Shown: one piece after another, positions 7,092 through 15,342 of the stretch
Numbering within the stretch: the first letter of the stretch is position 1
How the letters are laid out: each line of letters starts with the position of its first letter
NCBI GenBank assembly: GCA_031260455.1
Contig: JAIRJW010000004.1
Span: 1-33,226 of the forward strand
Origin: Fluviicola sp.
GTDB taxonomy: Bacteria; Bacteroidota; Bacteroidia; Flavobacteriales_D; Crocinitomicaceae
Length of the DNA stretch: 33,226 bases
Direction: 5' to 3'
Notes under the pieces: model-generated
Told to the model about the DNA's origin: nothing
Seen by the model: the letters and a program-made list of their open reading frames with translations, nothing else
The model's database searches: none
Position numbers and translations under genes: made by a program

Positions 7092-7775
7092 ATGCACATT
7101 TTAATCATAGAAGACGATTTACGAGTTGCAGAACTCATCCAGCGGGGTCTCCAGGAACAGGGATTTGAACCTGTTTTGGCCTACGATGGACTTTTCGGTA
7201 AGAAACTGGCGCTTCAAAACGATTATGATCTGATCATTACGGATATCATTTTACCGAAAATAAACGGACTGGATTTATGCAAAGAAATCCGGAAAAGTAA
7301 GCCGGATACCCCAATTATTCTGCTCACCGCGCTTGGAACTACAGATGACAAAATAGAAGGTTTTGATGCTGGTGCGGATGATTATCTGGTAAAACCCTTC
7401 GAAATGAGGGAATTACTGGTTCGAATCCGTGCTTTGCTCAAACGCTATTCCAAAACGACGACCAATACCACGGGAAACAACCTGAAGTATGACGGCCTGG
7501 AAATGAACCTGCATACCAAAATCGTGAAGCGCAGTGGATTCGAAATCAGCCTGACTCCCAAAGAGTTTAACCTGCTGATGTACATGATGCAGAATCCTGA
7601 GCGGGTATTGTCAAGAACAGAAATCGCAGAAAAGGTCTGGGACACGCATTTCGACACCGGAACCAATTTCATCGATGTCTATATCAATTATCTGAGAAAG
7701 AAGATCGAGAAAAATTTTGAGAAGAAGCTGATTCACACTAAATCGGGAATGGGATTTATTTTAAAAGCGGAATGA
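7092..7775 (+). CDS. OmpR/PhoB-family response regulator of the efflux locus
   Basis: A 227-aa two-component response regulator. The receiver domain (1-117) has the acidic pocket Glu7-Asp8-Asp9, phosphoacceptor Asp51 (in IITDIILP), Thr79 and Lys101 (LVKPF). The C-terminal winged-helix DNA-binding domain (about 130-225) has SLTPKEFNLL, VLSRTEIAEKVW, IDVYINYLRKKI and the wing SGMGF. The start ATG gives MHILIIEDD, the normal family start; an in-frame GTG is 6 nt upstream. The gene overlaps the histidine kinase gene by 4 nt (ATGA). The efflux genes begin 93 bp after the kinase, so a heavy-metal-responsive CusR/CzcR-like role is likely, by context. Confidence 0.93.
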   Translation: MHILIIEDDLRVAELIQRGLQEQGFEPVLAYDGLFGKKLALQNDYDLIITDIILPKINGLDLCKEIRKSKPDTPIILLTALGTTDDKIEGFDAGADDYLVKPFEMRELLVRIRALLKRYSKTTTNTTGNNLKYDGLEMNLHTKIVKRSGFEISLTPKEFNLLMYMMQNPERVLSRTEIAEKVWDTHFDTGTNFIDVYINYLRKKIEKNFEKKLIHTKSGMGFILKAE

Positions 7776-9157
7776 AAATACGAACACGGTTAACCCTTCT
7801 GTTTACGATCACTACAGCTACAATTCTGCTGGCTTTTGCCTATATTATTTACTACTCCGCGAAAAAAAAACGCGAACAGGAATTCTATTCCCTGCTGAAA
7901 AAAGAAGCATTGACAAAAGCCAACCTGTTTTTCAATACCAATATCAATAAACAGACATTGCAGGATATTTACCGGAGAAACCGGCAGATCATGAACGAGG
8001 TGGAAGTTGCTATTTACGACAGTCATTACAAATTGCTTTATCATGATGCGGCGGATATCGACTTTGTAAAAGAAACCCGAAAAATGATCCGGGAGATCTG
8101 CCAGAAGGGGAAGATCGGCTTTTATCAGGATGACTGGCAGGTTATCGGGTTACGTTATGAATTCAAAGGTAAGGATTACATTCTGACAGCAACATCTGTG
8201 GATCATTATGGGTACAAAAAGTTGCACAGTCTTCTCTGGACCATTGTTATTGTTTTCATCATTTCTATTTTATTCATCTACATTACCGGAAGATTCTTCT
8301 CCAAAAAGGCTTTCGAACCGGTGAAGGAAATGACGGAACGCGCCAAGCTGATTTCGGCTACAAATCTCGATTTACGCCTGTTCGCAAACGGAAGTAAGGA
8401 TGAGCTTTCGGGATTAGCCAATACTTTCAATGAAATGCTGATACGCCTGGAAAATTCGTTCGATGCTCAAAAACATTTTGTATCCAATATTTCTCACGAA
8501 TTGCGTACTCCGCTTGCTGCTATCATCACAGAGCTGGAATTGTCCACACATAAGAACCGCACGCCCGAAGAGTACAAAACAGCGATTAAAAATGCCCTGA
8601 ATGATGCCAAAAGGTTAGTTCGTCTTTCCAACAGCCTGCTCGATCTGGCCAGAGCAAGTTACGATCCTTCGGAAATTGCCTTTAAAACAATCCGCATTGA
8701 TGAAATCCTGCTGGATGCCCGGCAACAGGTACAACAGGGAAACCCGGATTACAAAATCGATATTCACTTTGATGCCGAATTCCTACGGGCTGAAAACGAA
8801 GACCTGGTTTCCGTAAAAGGCAATGAATACCTGCTGAAAGTAGCTTTTGTAAACCTGTTTGAGAATGGGTGCAAATTTTCTACTGATAAACAATCCGTCG
8901 TTTCCATTTCTTTTCGGGAAGAAAAAATCCTGCTCCGGTTCTCCGACAATGGCATCGGTATTTCGGAGGACGATCTGAAGAACATTTTTCTGCCATTCTA
9001 CCGTGGCGATAACAAAAAATTTGCGGAAGGAAACGGGATTGGGCTTTCACTGACTGAAAAAATCGTTTTACTGCACCACGGAACTATTTCCGTTACTTCC
9101 AGACAAGGAAAAGGAACTACTTTTTTACTTGAATTACCCCAGTTGGACAGACTCTAA
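7772..9157 (+). CDS. Membrane sensor histidine kinase of the efflux locus
   Basis: A 461-aa sensor kinase. TM1 is at about residues 8-29 and TM2 at about 154-172, enclosing a periplasmic sensor region of about 125 aa. A HAMP-like linker follows (about 173-230), then the H-box FVSNISHELRTPL with His242. The ATPase domain has the N-box NLFENGCKF (361-369), DNGIG (392-396) and GNGIGLSL (420-427). It phosphorylates the regulator encoded immediately upstream, whose stop overlaps its start by 4 nt. The sensor region has no obvious metal-binding Cys/His cluster: one Cys (110) and a few His residues. The metal signal is therefore inferred only from the adjacent czc-type operon. Confidence 0.92.
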   Translation: MKIRTRLTLLFTITTATILLAFAYIIYYSAKKKREQEFYSLLKKEALTKANLFFNTNINKQTLQDIYRRNRQIMNEVEVAIYDSHYKLLYHDAADIDFVKETRKMIREICQKGKIGFYQDDWQVIGLRYEFKGKDYILTATSVDHYGYKKLHSLLWTIVIVFIISILFIYITGRFFSKKAFEPVKEMTERAKLISATNLDLRLFANGSKDELSGLANTFNEMLIRLENSFDAQKHFVSNISHELRTPLAAIITELELSTHKNRTPEEYKTAIKNALNDAKRLVRLSNSLLDLARASYDPSEIAFKTIRIDEILLDARQQVQQGNPDYKIDIHFDAEFLRAENEDLVSVKGNEYLLKVAFVNLFENGCKFSTDKQSVVSISFREEKILLRFSDNGIGISEDDLKNIFLPFYRGDNKKFAEGNGIGLSLTEKIVLLHHGTISVTSRQGKGTTFLLELPQLDRL

Positions 9158-9250
9158 TAAAATTCTAATTTTTTTCTAGCGAATCTCTAACAGCATAGTG
9201 AGGCATCCCGGCAGAACTTTGTACCTGAAAGACTTACTCAATCAGATGCA

Positions 9251-10510
9251 ATGAAACTCCATTTAACAACTGCTTTTTCTGTGTTTACCGCGCTTGCTAC
9301 ATGTTTTCATGTGCATTCGCAGACCAACTACACCCTGCAGAAGGCATTGCAAACTGCCAGAAACAACAATCCGATCTTAAAAACGGAACTATACAATATT
9401 GAAATTGCACAAACGGATGTTATCAGTGCCAAACTTCGCCCGAATCTGATCCTGAACAACCAATTGCTGCAGCTAATGCAACCGTCTTATTTTCCTGTCA
9501 ATTCCAACTGGTTCAGCGAAAGAACCAGCCAGATCTGGTGGCAGCTCACCAAACCTTTCCAGGTTGCGGGGCAACGCAAATACAAAGTGGAGGTCGCAGA
9601 TAAAAATGTTGCTTTTGCTCAAAAAAAATATACTGAAACGGAACGTGATCTTTTTTCGCAGGTTGCAACCAAATGGATGGAAGTGTGGACAGCTCAGAAG
9701 CAACTGGACATCATTCAAACTGCAAAAGATAATATTGACAGCCTGGTAATTACCAACAAACTTCGTTATAAAAACCAGGTGATTACCCAAACAGACCTGT
9801 TCCGTACTGAACTATTGGAAAAACAATACGACATTCAATACAAAACATCCAGACAGGAGTTGATAAACAGACAAAAGGAGCTGAAATTTTTGATTGGTAC
9901 ACAGGACAGTGTCAGCATTGATGCCGATGACGCTTTTCTTTTCGCTATTCCTTCCGACCTGGATAGTTTACTGAACCAATCCCTGCAAACCCGCAGTGAT
10001 ATCCAGGCTGCAAAATCCCTGATGGATGCTTCCGAAAGCAACATTAAGCTGCAAAAGAGCCTGGCAGTTCCGCAACCCGAACTGGGATTAATTTACAATC
10101 CTCAAAACAGGATTCAGTATTTCGGAATTTATGCTACGATAGACCTGCCATTTTTTAGCAGGAACCAGGGAGAAATCAAAAAATCATACCTCTTACAAAA
10201 ACAAGCGGAACAAAACCTGCTAACCATTCAAACAAAATTGCAGACGGAAATCTCCACTGCTTATGCAAGCTATGACCTGCAACGAAAAAACATTGAAAAC
10301 TTCAAGACCGTATTATCACAGTCTGAAACCATTCTGGAAAATGTGAAATACGCTTACCTGAAAGGTGGAACAACTATCATAGATTTTCTGGAAGCACAAC
10401 GCAGCTGGCTGGAAACACAGCAACAGTATTATTATGCTTTACAACAATACCGTCAAAGCTACATTCAACTGCTTTATGCAACAGGTTTAATCAATCAATT
10501 AGCACAATAA
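9251..10510 (+). CDS. TolC-family outer-membrane factor (CzcC/CusC-like)
   Basis: A 419-aa outer-membrane channel component of a tripartite heavy-metal efflux pump. A signal peptide ends near VHSQ (residue 24). Two outer-membrane efflux repeats are recognisable from the long helical regions, with LQKALQTARNNNP at the start and the internal equivalent LDSLLNQSLQTRSDIQAA near residue 240. Length is normal for CzcC-type proteins. The gene lies 93 bp after the kinase, in front of the adaptor, DUF190 and RND genes with 2-, 12- and 3-nt gaps, so all four are one operon. The GAACTTTG box at 9214-9221 is one mismatch from TAnnTTTG and may be its own promoter. Confidence 0.9.
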   Translation: MKLHLTTAFSVFTALATCFHVHSQTNYTLQKALQTARNNNPILKTELYNIEIAQTDVISAKLRPNLILNNQLLQLMQPSYFPVNSNWFSERTSQIWWQLTKPFQVAGQRKYKVEVADKNVAFAQKKYTETERDLFSQVATKWMEVWTAQKQLDIIQTAKDNIDSLVITNKLRYKNQVITQTDLFRTELLEKQYDIQYKTSRQELINRQKELKFLIGTQDSVSIDADDAFLFAIPSDLDSLLNQSLQTRSDIQAAKSLMDASESNIKLQKSLAVPQPELGLIYNPQNRIQYFGIYATIDLPFFSRNQGEIKKSYLLQKQAEQNLLTIQTKLQTEISTAYASYDLQRKNIENFKTVLSQSETILENVKYAYLKGGTTIIDFLEAQRSWLETQQQYYYALQQYRQSYIQLLYATGLINQLAQ

Positions 10511-10512
10511 CA

Positions 10513-11508
10513 ATGAAAAATCTGACTTATACGATGGCATTTCTCTTGTTGCTTTCTGCTTGTGGAAGTAATGAAAAGAAAGTGCAGGAAAAAGATATTA
10601 CACCAGTTGTGACGGATAACGGACAAACCATTTCTTTTCCAGATCCGGAAAGTATGTCTTTTTTTAAAACGGAGCAAGTGAGCAGTAACAATCTGACGGC
10701 TGAATTTACGGCTCCTGCTAAAATTTCAGCAACTATTATTTCTTCCGGAGAAGGAACTATTGTTTTGTTCGAAAACCCCGAACTGGCAGGAAATTACACT
10801 CAACTGATGCAACATCAAATCAATATCAGCCAGATCAACAACATCAATATCAAGCAAAAGCAGCTGGAACTGAACCGTACAAAAGAATTACAGGCACATG
10901 GAGCAGCTACTGGGCAGGATTTATTGAACGCACAAACGGCTTTGTCCATGGAACAAACCAATCTGGCAAATGAAAAAGCAGCATTGGTCGAACACGAAGC
11001 CAAACTAATCACAGCCGGTTTTGAACCGGAAGTGTTACAAAAAGCAAAACCAGGAACAGCTTACCTGGTTTGTGACATCCCGGAGAATCAGATCAGTAAA
11101 ATCAAGGAGGGGCAACCTTGCAACATCGTTTTTACGGCCTTTCCAAATGAAAATTTTGTAGGAAAAATTGACGCTGTTGCTGATATGGTAGACAACATCA
11201 CCCGAATGATAAAGGTTCGGATTTCTATCGGCAATCCGACCAACCGACTGAAAACGGGTATGTTTGCCAACGTCTCCTTCGGACTAACCGAAGATCATTT
11301 CATCAATATCAGCAATGCTTCCCTGATTACTGTTCAGGGGAAATCTTACGTATTCGTAAAAAAAACGAACAATACATTTGAGCGTCGGGAAATCCAGGCC
11401 GGACAACAAATCGGAAACCGAATCCTGGTCTTCAGCGGACTGAACAAGGACGAAGAAATTGCTGTAGATGGCGTTATGCAGCTGAAAGGATTGTCATTTG
11501 GATATTAA
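10513..11508 (+). CDS. RND efflux periplasmic adaptor lipoprotein (CzcB/CusB-like)
   Basis: A 331-aa membrane-fusion protein. The signal peptide ends in lipobox LLSAC (Cys17), so the adaptor is lipid-anchored. It has a helical hairpin region (about residues 95-155, rich in Q, N and E) and a beta-barrel/membrane-proximal part recognisable from TAYLVCDIPENQISKIKEGQ, FVGKIDAVADMVDNITRM and RLKTGMFANVSF, ending with a VDGVMQLKG segment. It links the inner-membrane pump encoded two genes downstream to the outer-membrane factor encoded 2 nt upstream. No His-rich metal-binding N-terminus is present, so metal specificity cannot be read from this gene. Confidence 0.9.
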   Translation: MKNLTYTMAFLLLLSACGSNEKKVQEKDITPVVTDNGQTISFPDPESMSFFKTEQVSSNNLTAEFTAPAKISATIISSGEGTIVLFENPELAGNYTQLMQHQINISQINNINIKQKQLELNRTKELQAHGAATGQDLLNAQTALSMEQTNLANEKAALVEHEAKLITAGFEPEVLQKAKPGTAYLVCDIPENQISKIKEGQPCNIVFTAFPNENFVGKIDAVADMVDNITRMIKVRISIGNPTNRLKTGMFANVSFGLTEDHFINISNASLITVQGKSYVFVKKTNNTFERREIQAGQQIGNRILVFSGLNKDEEIAVDGVMQLKGLSFGY

Positions 11509-11520
11509 ACACCGTGGAGT

Positions 11521-11820
11521 ATGTTACAGGCACAAATCTACATTGACCAGGATGAACTCAGAGGAATCCATCCACTGCATCATTTCATTATGCAATTACT
11601 GATAGAACATGGAATTGCAGGTGCAACAGCATTTGCAGGGCATTCCGGGTTTGGGCGACATCACCGCCTAAAACAACCGACACAGCAATTTTCGTTTGAT
11701 GAAACTCCCATGCTCATTGTTTTTATCGATGAAGAAAAAAAGGTCAAAGAGGCTTTAACCGAATTAAGAAAACATTACCGTGGTGGGTTTATTGTGACTC
11801 ATGAAGTAGAACAGTGGTAG
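11521..11820 (+). CDS. DUF190 family protein inside the RND operon
   Basis: A 99-aa soluble protein with the DUF190 signature: LHHFIMQLLIEHGIAGATAF followed by GHSGFGRHHRL and a C-terminal segment MLIVFIDEEKKVKEAL. DUF190 proteins have a PII/CutA-like ferredoxin fold and are otherwise often found beside CrcB fluoride channels. Here the gene sits between the adaptor (12 nt) and the RND pump (3 nt), so it is part of the metal efflux operon. The seven His residues, most in the conserved core, could bind metal or a nucleotide. A sensor or modulator role of the pump is inferred from position only. Confidence 0.85.
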   Translation: MLQAQIYIDQDELRGIHPLHHFIMQLLIEHGIAGATAFAGHSGFGRHHRLKQPTQQFSFDETPMLIVFIDEEKKVKEALTELRKHYRGGFIVTHEVEQW

Positions 11821-11823
11821 ATT

Positions 11824-14800
11824 ATGATTAAGAACCTCCTCATATTTTCGCTTAAAAATCGCTGGCTGGTAGTGGCGATAAGTTTTGTATTGATGGCAGC
11901 CGGGTACTATTGCTTTACTCAATTGAAAATTGAAGCATACCCGGATATTGCAGATACAAATGTCATCATTGTTGCACAATACCAGGGACGCGCTGCCGAA
12001 GAAGTGGAACAGCAGGTAACCGTCCCTATTGAGAGGGCTTTACAGAATACACCCAATGTACTTGACCGCCGGAGTCGTACTATTTTCGGATTGAGTGTCG
12101 TACAGCTGACATTCAAAGACGGAACCGATGATTATTTTGCCCGGCAGCAAATCATGGAGCGTCTGGCAACAGCCCAGTTACCGGAAGGCGTTTCTCCGGA
12201 ACTCGCTCCAATGTCAACCGCTGTTGGTGAGATTTTCCGTTACGTGGTGGAAGCTCCTCCGACCTACTCTCCCACCCAACTGAGAGATCTGCAGGATTGG
12301 ACTATTAAACCATATTTGCTGCAAACTGACGGAATTGCGGATATCGTGACTTTCGGAGGGCCACTCAAACAATTTCACATTTTGACATATCCGAATAAAC
12401 TGCGTCGCTACAACCTGACACTTGCTGATGTTGAAAATGCCATCGTGACGAATAACCAAAATTCGGGAGGAAATTCCATTGAACGCGGTGGGCAGGGGTT
12501 TACCGTTCGCGGGCTTGGCGCCATTAAAAATGAAAAAGACATTGAAAACATTGTATTGAAATCCGAAAATGGAATCCCGGTTTTTGTGCGCGATGTAGCG
12601 AGTATCGAAATCACACCGCCGCCGCCAAGTGGAGTTTTGGGGTACACTGTAACAGAAAATCACGTAAATGTCAGCAATGGAGTGGAAGGAATTATCCTTT
12701 TGCGCCGTTATGAGAACCCAAGTGAGGTGCTGATGGAGCTCAAACAGCGTATGGCCGATCTGCAGGCACATGAACTCCCGGAAGGTGTCAGACTGCGCCC
12801 GCTTTACGACCGTAGTTTCCTGATCGATCACTCCCTGGAAACAGTTGGGAAAACCTTATTTGAAGGTGTCAGCATCGTTATTATCATTTTGATTTTCTTT
12901 CTTGGAAGTGCCCGAAGTGCTTTGGTGGTTGCACTCACCATTCCATTTTCTTTGCTTTTTGCGTTTATCATTATGCGCTTCGTGGGTATTCCTGCCAACT
13001 TACTTTCACTGGGAGCAATCGATTTCGGAATTATCGTGGACGGAGCTGTCGTTATGACAGAACATCTAATCAGGAAATACCGGACAGCTACTCCCGAAGA
13101 AAAGAAAAACGGTATTGTACACATTACTCTGCTTGCTGCCCAGGAAGTAGGACGCGAAATCTTCTTTTCGGTGACAATCATTATTCTGGCTTATATGCCT
13201 ATCTTATTGATGACACGCGTGGAGGGAAAATTGTTTTCACCGATGGCGCTCACACTGGCATTTGCAGTGATCGGTTCCATGCTGGCCGCACTTACATTTA
13301 TTCCCGTACTCGTTTCATTTGTTTATAACAAAGCTATTTCAAGCCCAGATAAATCATTCAAAGAACACAAAAACATCGTGCTTTCTTTCCTGGAGAAAAG
13401 CTACTCGAAAACCCTCGGCAAATTATTGAAACACTACAAGAAAACGGTGCTCATCGGGTTTGGAATCGTATTGATTCTTATCGGTTTCGGATTGAAACTG
13501 GGAACGGAGTTTTTACCGGAGCTGGATGAAGGGTCTATCTTCTTACGTGGAAATTTTCCGGCCGGAATCACAATCCAGGAAAATGCGAAATATGCCCCTA
13601 AAATTCGCAAGATCATTACTCAATATCCGCAAATTGCTTTTGTTATTACACAAACCGGTCGAAACGATGACGGTACGGATCCTTTCCCTTCCAACCGGAA
13701 CGAAATTCTTGTCGGGCTGAAGGATTACCGCTTGTGGAGTGATACTATTTCAAAGAAAGAACTGGTGAAAGAAATTCGCTCCGACCTGGAAGGTAAATTA
13801 CCCGGAGTGAAATTTACTTCAGGGCAGCCAATCATTGACCAGGTCATGGAAATTGTGACGGGGAGCGCTGCCGATCTGGCTGTTTCCATTGTGGGTGACG
13901 ATCTGGTGATGATGCGGCAAAAAGCAGACAGTATTGCCAGTATCGTGAGTTCCATGAGCGGAAGCGAGGGTGTGAATATTGAACAGGAAGGCACACAAGA
14001 GCAGCTTGCTATTAAAATCAACCGGGAAAATGCGGCCCGTTATGGAATCAATGTTTCCGATATCCAGAACATGATCGAAGCAGCAATCGGAGGAAAGCAG
14101 ATTTCGGTATTGTACGATGGAACCAAGCGTTACGACATTGTGATTCGTTATTTGCCCCAGTTCCGCAACAATATTGATGAGATCAAGAAATTATTGGTGC
14201 CTTCTGTGAACGGTGCGCTGATTCCGATGGAGCAACTGGCAGATGTCAATTTTGTGGAAGGACAGACTAACATTTACCGTTACAATAATAAGCGTATGAT
14301 CACAGTAAGAACCAATATCCGGGGCCGCGACCAGGGAGGTTTTGTGAAAGAACTACAGCAAAAGATCAAAAATCAGATTGAAATTCCGAAAAGTTATGAA
14401 CTGGTATATGGAGGCCAGTATGAAAACCTGGAACGCGCCGGAAAACAGCTGGCTTTAACGATTCCACTGACGCTGATTGTGGTGATTACTTTCCTTTTCA
14501 TGCTGTACAAGAACTTCCGGCATACACTCATCACAGCAAGTTGTGTGTTATTCGCTCTTGCGGGAGGAATCATCGCCTTGCTGATCCGGGGTTACTATTT
14601 CAACGTTTCCGGAGGAGTTGGTTTCGTATCCATTTTCGGAATCTCGGTGATGGCTGGCGTACTGTTGGTTTCAGCGTTGAAACGTGCAATATTCAACAAC
14701 CCGATCAGTCAGAAACTGGTGGAGGCAACGGCAAAAGAACAGTTGAGAGCGTTATTGTCGATCCTGGTTCTGGCTATTCTCGGACTTATTCCCGCAGCGA

Positions 14801-14970
14801 TTTCAAAAGGAATCGGTTCAGATGTTCAGCGACCTTTGGCTACCGTTATCATTGGTGGACTGACCAGCACACTGATCTTCGCCCCTACCCTGATTCCACC
14901 TTTGTACTGGTGGGCGAATAAGAATGAGAAAAAAATCAAGAAACAGGAAAAACCAGAACAGGAGGAGTAA
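11824..14970 (+). CDS. czcA: CzcA-type heavy-metal RND efflux pump
   Basis: A 1048-aa inner-membrane proton/cation antiporter of the HME-RND family. TM1 is near residues 13-33, and large periplasmic loops follow TM1 and TM7. TM4 carries the proton-relay motif DFGIIVDG with Asp400 and Asp406, equivalent to the paired aspartates of CzcA. Other family marks are AYPDIADTNV near the N-terminus, GTEFLPELDEGSIF (about 559-572) and DVQRPLATVIIGG near the C-terminus. The loop after LDEGS lacks the methionine of copper/silver CusA pumps (it reads IFLRGNFPAG), which points to divalent cations such as zinc, cobalt, nickel or cadmium; this is an inference. It is the last gene of the operon. Confidence 0.92.
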   Translation: MIKNLLIFSLKNRWLVVAISFVLMAAGYYCFTQLKIEAYPDIADTNVIIVAQYQGRAAEEVEQQVTVPIERALQNTPNVLDRRSRTIFGLSVVQLTFKDGTDDYFARQQIMERLATAQLPEGVSPELAPMSTAVGEIFRYVVEAPPTYSPTQLRDLQDWTIKPYLLQTDGIADIVTFGGPLKQFHILTYPNKLRRYNLTLADVENAIVTNNQNSGGNSIERGGQGFTVRGLGAIKNEKDIENIVLKSENGIPVFVRDVASIEITPPPPSGVLGYTVTENHVNVSNGVEGIILLRRYENPSEVLMELKQRMADLQAHELPEGVRLRPLYDRSFLIDHSLETVGKTLFEGVSIVIIILIFFLGSARSALVVALTIPFSLLFAFIIMRFVGIPANLLSLGAIDFGIIVDGAVVMTEHLIRKYRTATPEEKKNGIVHITLLAAQEVGREIFFSVTIIILAYMPILLMTRVEGKLFSPMALTLAFAVIGSMLAALTFIPVLVSFVYNKAISSPDKSFKEHKNIVLSFLEKSYSKTLGKLLKHYKKTVLIGFGIVLILIGFGLKLGTEFLPELDEGSIFLRGNFPAGITIQENAKYAPKIRKIITQYPQIAFVITQTGRNDDGTDPFPSNRNEILVGLKDYRLWSDTISKKELVKEIRSDLEGKLPGVKFTSGQPIIDQVMEIVTGSAADLAVSIVGDDLVMMRQKADSIASIVSSMSGSEGVNIEQEGTQEQLAIKINRENAARYGINVSDIQNMIEAAIGGKQISVLYDGTKRYDIVIRYLPQFRNNIDEIKKLLVPSVNGALIPMEQLADVNFVEGQTNIYRYNNKRMITVRTNIRGRDQGGFVKELQQKIKNQIEIPKSYELVYGGQYENLERAGKQLALTIPLTLIVVITFLFMLYKNFRHTLITASCVLFALAGGIIALLIRGYYFNVSGGVGFVSIFGISVMAGVLLVSALKRAIFNNPISQKLVEATAKEQLRALLSILVLAILGLIPAAISKGIGSDVQRPLATVIIGGLTSTLIFAPTLIPPLYWWANKNEKKIKKQEKPEQEE

Positions 14971-14974
14971 ACAT

Positions 14975-15282
14975 TTATTTTGGATACTTACACTTACTGT
15001 ACGCTGATTGACGATTGATGCTGTTTAAGGCGGCTATTTTGTCTGCAATGATGTATGCATGGTAAGCAAACTGTCCATGTATATTCTTATCTACCAGCTT
15101 ACTGTTGATCTGAATACTTTCCAGATTATATGCCGTTAGCAAAACCTTTACATCCGGGTATTTTTGCCGGTAGTGATTTGATTTTTTCTCTTTTCGAACT
15201 GATTGACACCTCTTTACAGATAAAAAACATCAAATCTCTTAGCCTTCAGGACAATATCTTTCACTTTTTCAATCCCCGTTAG
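14975..15282 (-). pseudogene. Decayed gene fragment of unknown family
   Basis: The minus strand reads as coding-like protein without a start codon. From 15282 downward one frame gives LTGIEKVKDIVLKAKRFDVF before a stop. A second frame, from about 15222 to the stop at 14975-14977, gives HYRQKYPDVKVLLTAYNLES and then HGQFAYHAYIIADKIAALNS. The switch of frame and the absence of a Met or plausible start suggest the remnant of a roughly 100-residue C-terminal region. I do not recognise the family. It fills most of the 372-bp gap between czcA and the MFS gene and may be only a chance open frame. Confidence 0.35.
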
Positions 15283-15296
15283 TCAATGTAATCTCA

Positions 15297-15329
15297 TTGA
15301 ATATTGTGTGGTTAAAAATGTTAGTTTTG
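15297..15329 (+). promoter_or_regulatory. Bacteroidetes-type promoter of the MFS gene
   Basis: TTG at 15297-15299 and TAGTTTTG at 15322-15329 are separated by 22 nt, matching TTG-N17-23-TAnnTTTG. The expected start of transcription is near 15335, giving a leader of about 8 nt before the ATG at 15343, which supports that start. Confidence 0.6.
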
Positions 15330-15342
15330 AGAAACAATCAGG

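Noticed and set aside
14541..14921. 126-codon plus-strand frame inside czcA
   Set aside because: Out of frame within the conserved C-terminal part of the RND pump; amino-acid composition (R-, S-, H-rich) is that of a shadow frame.
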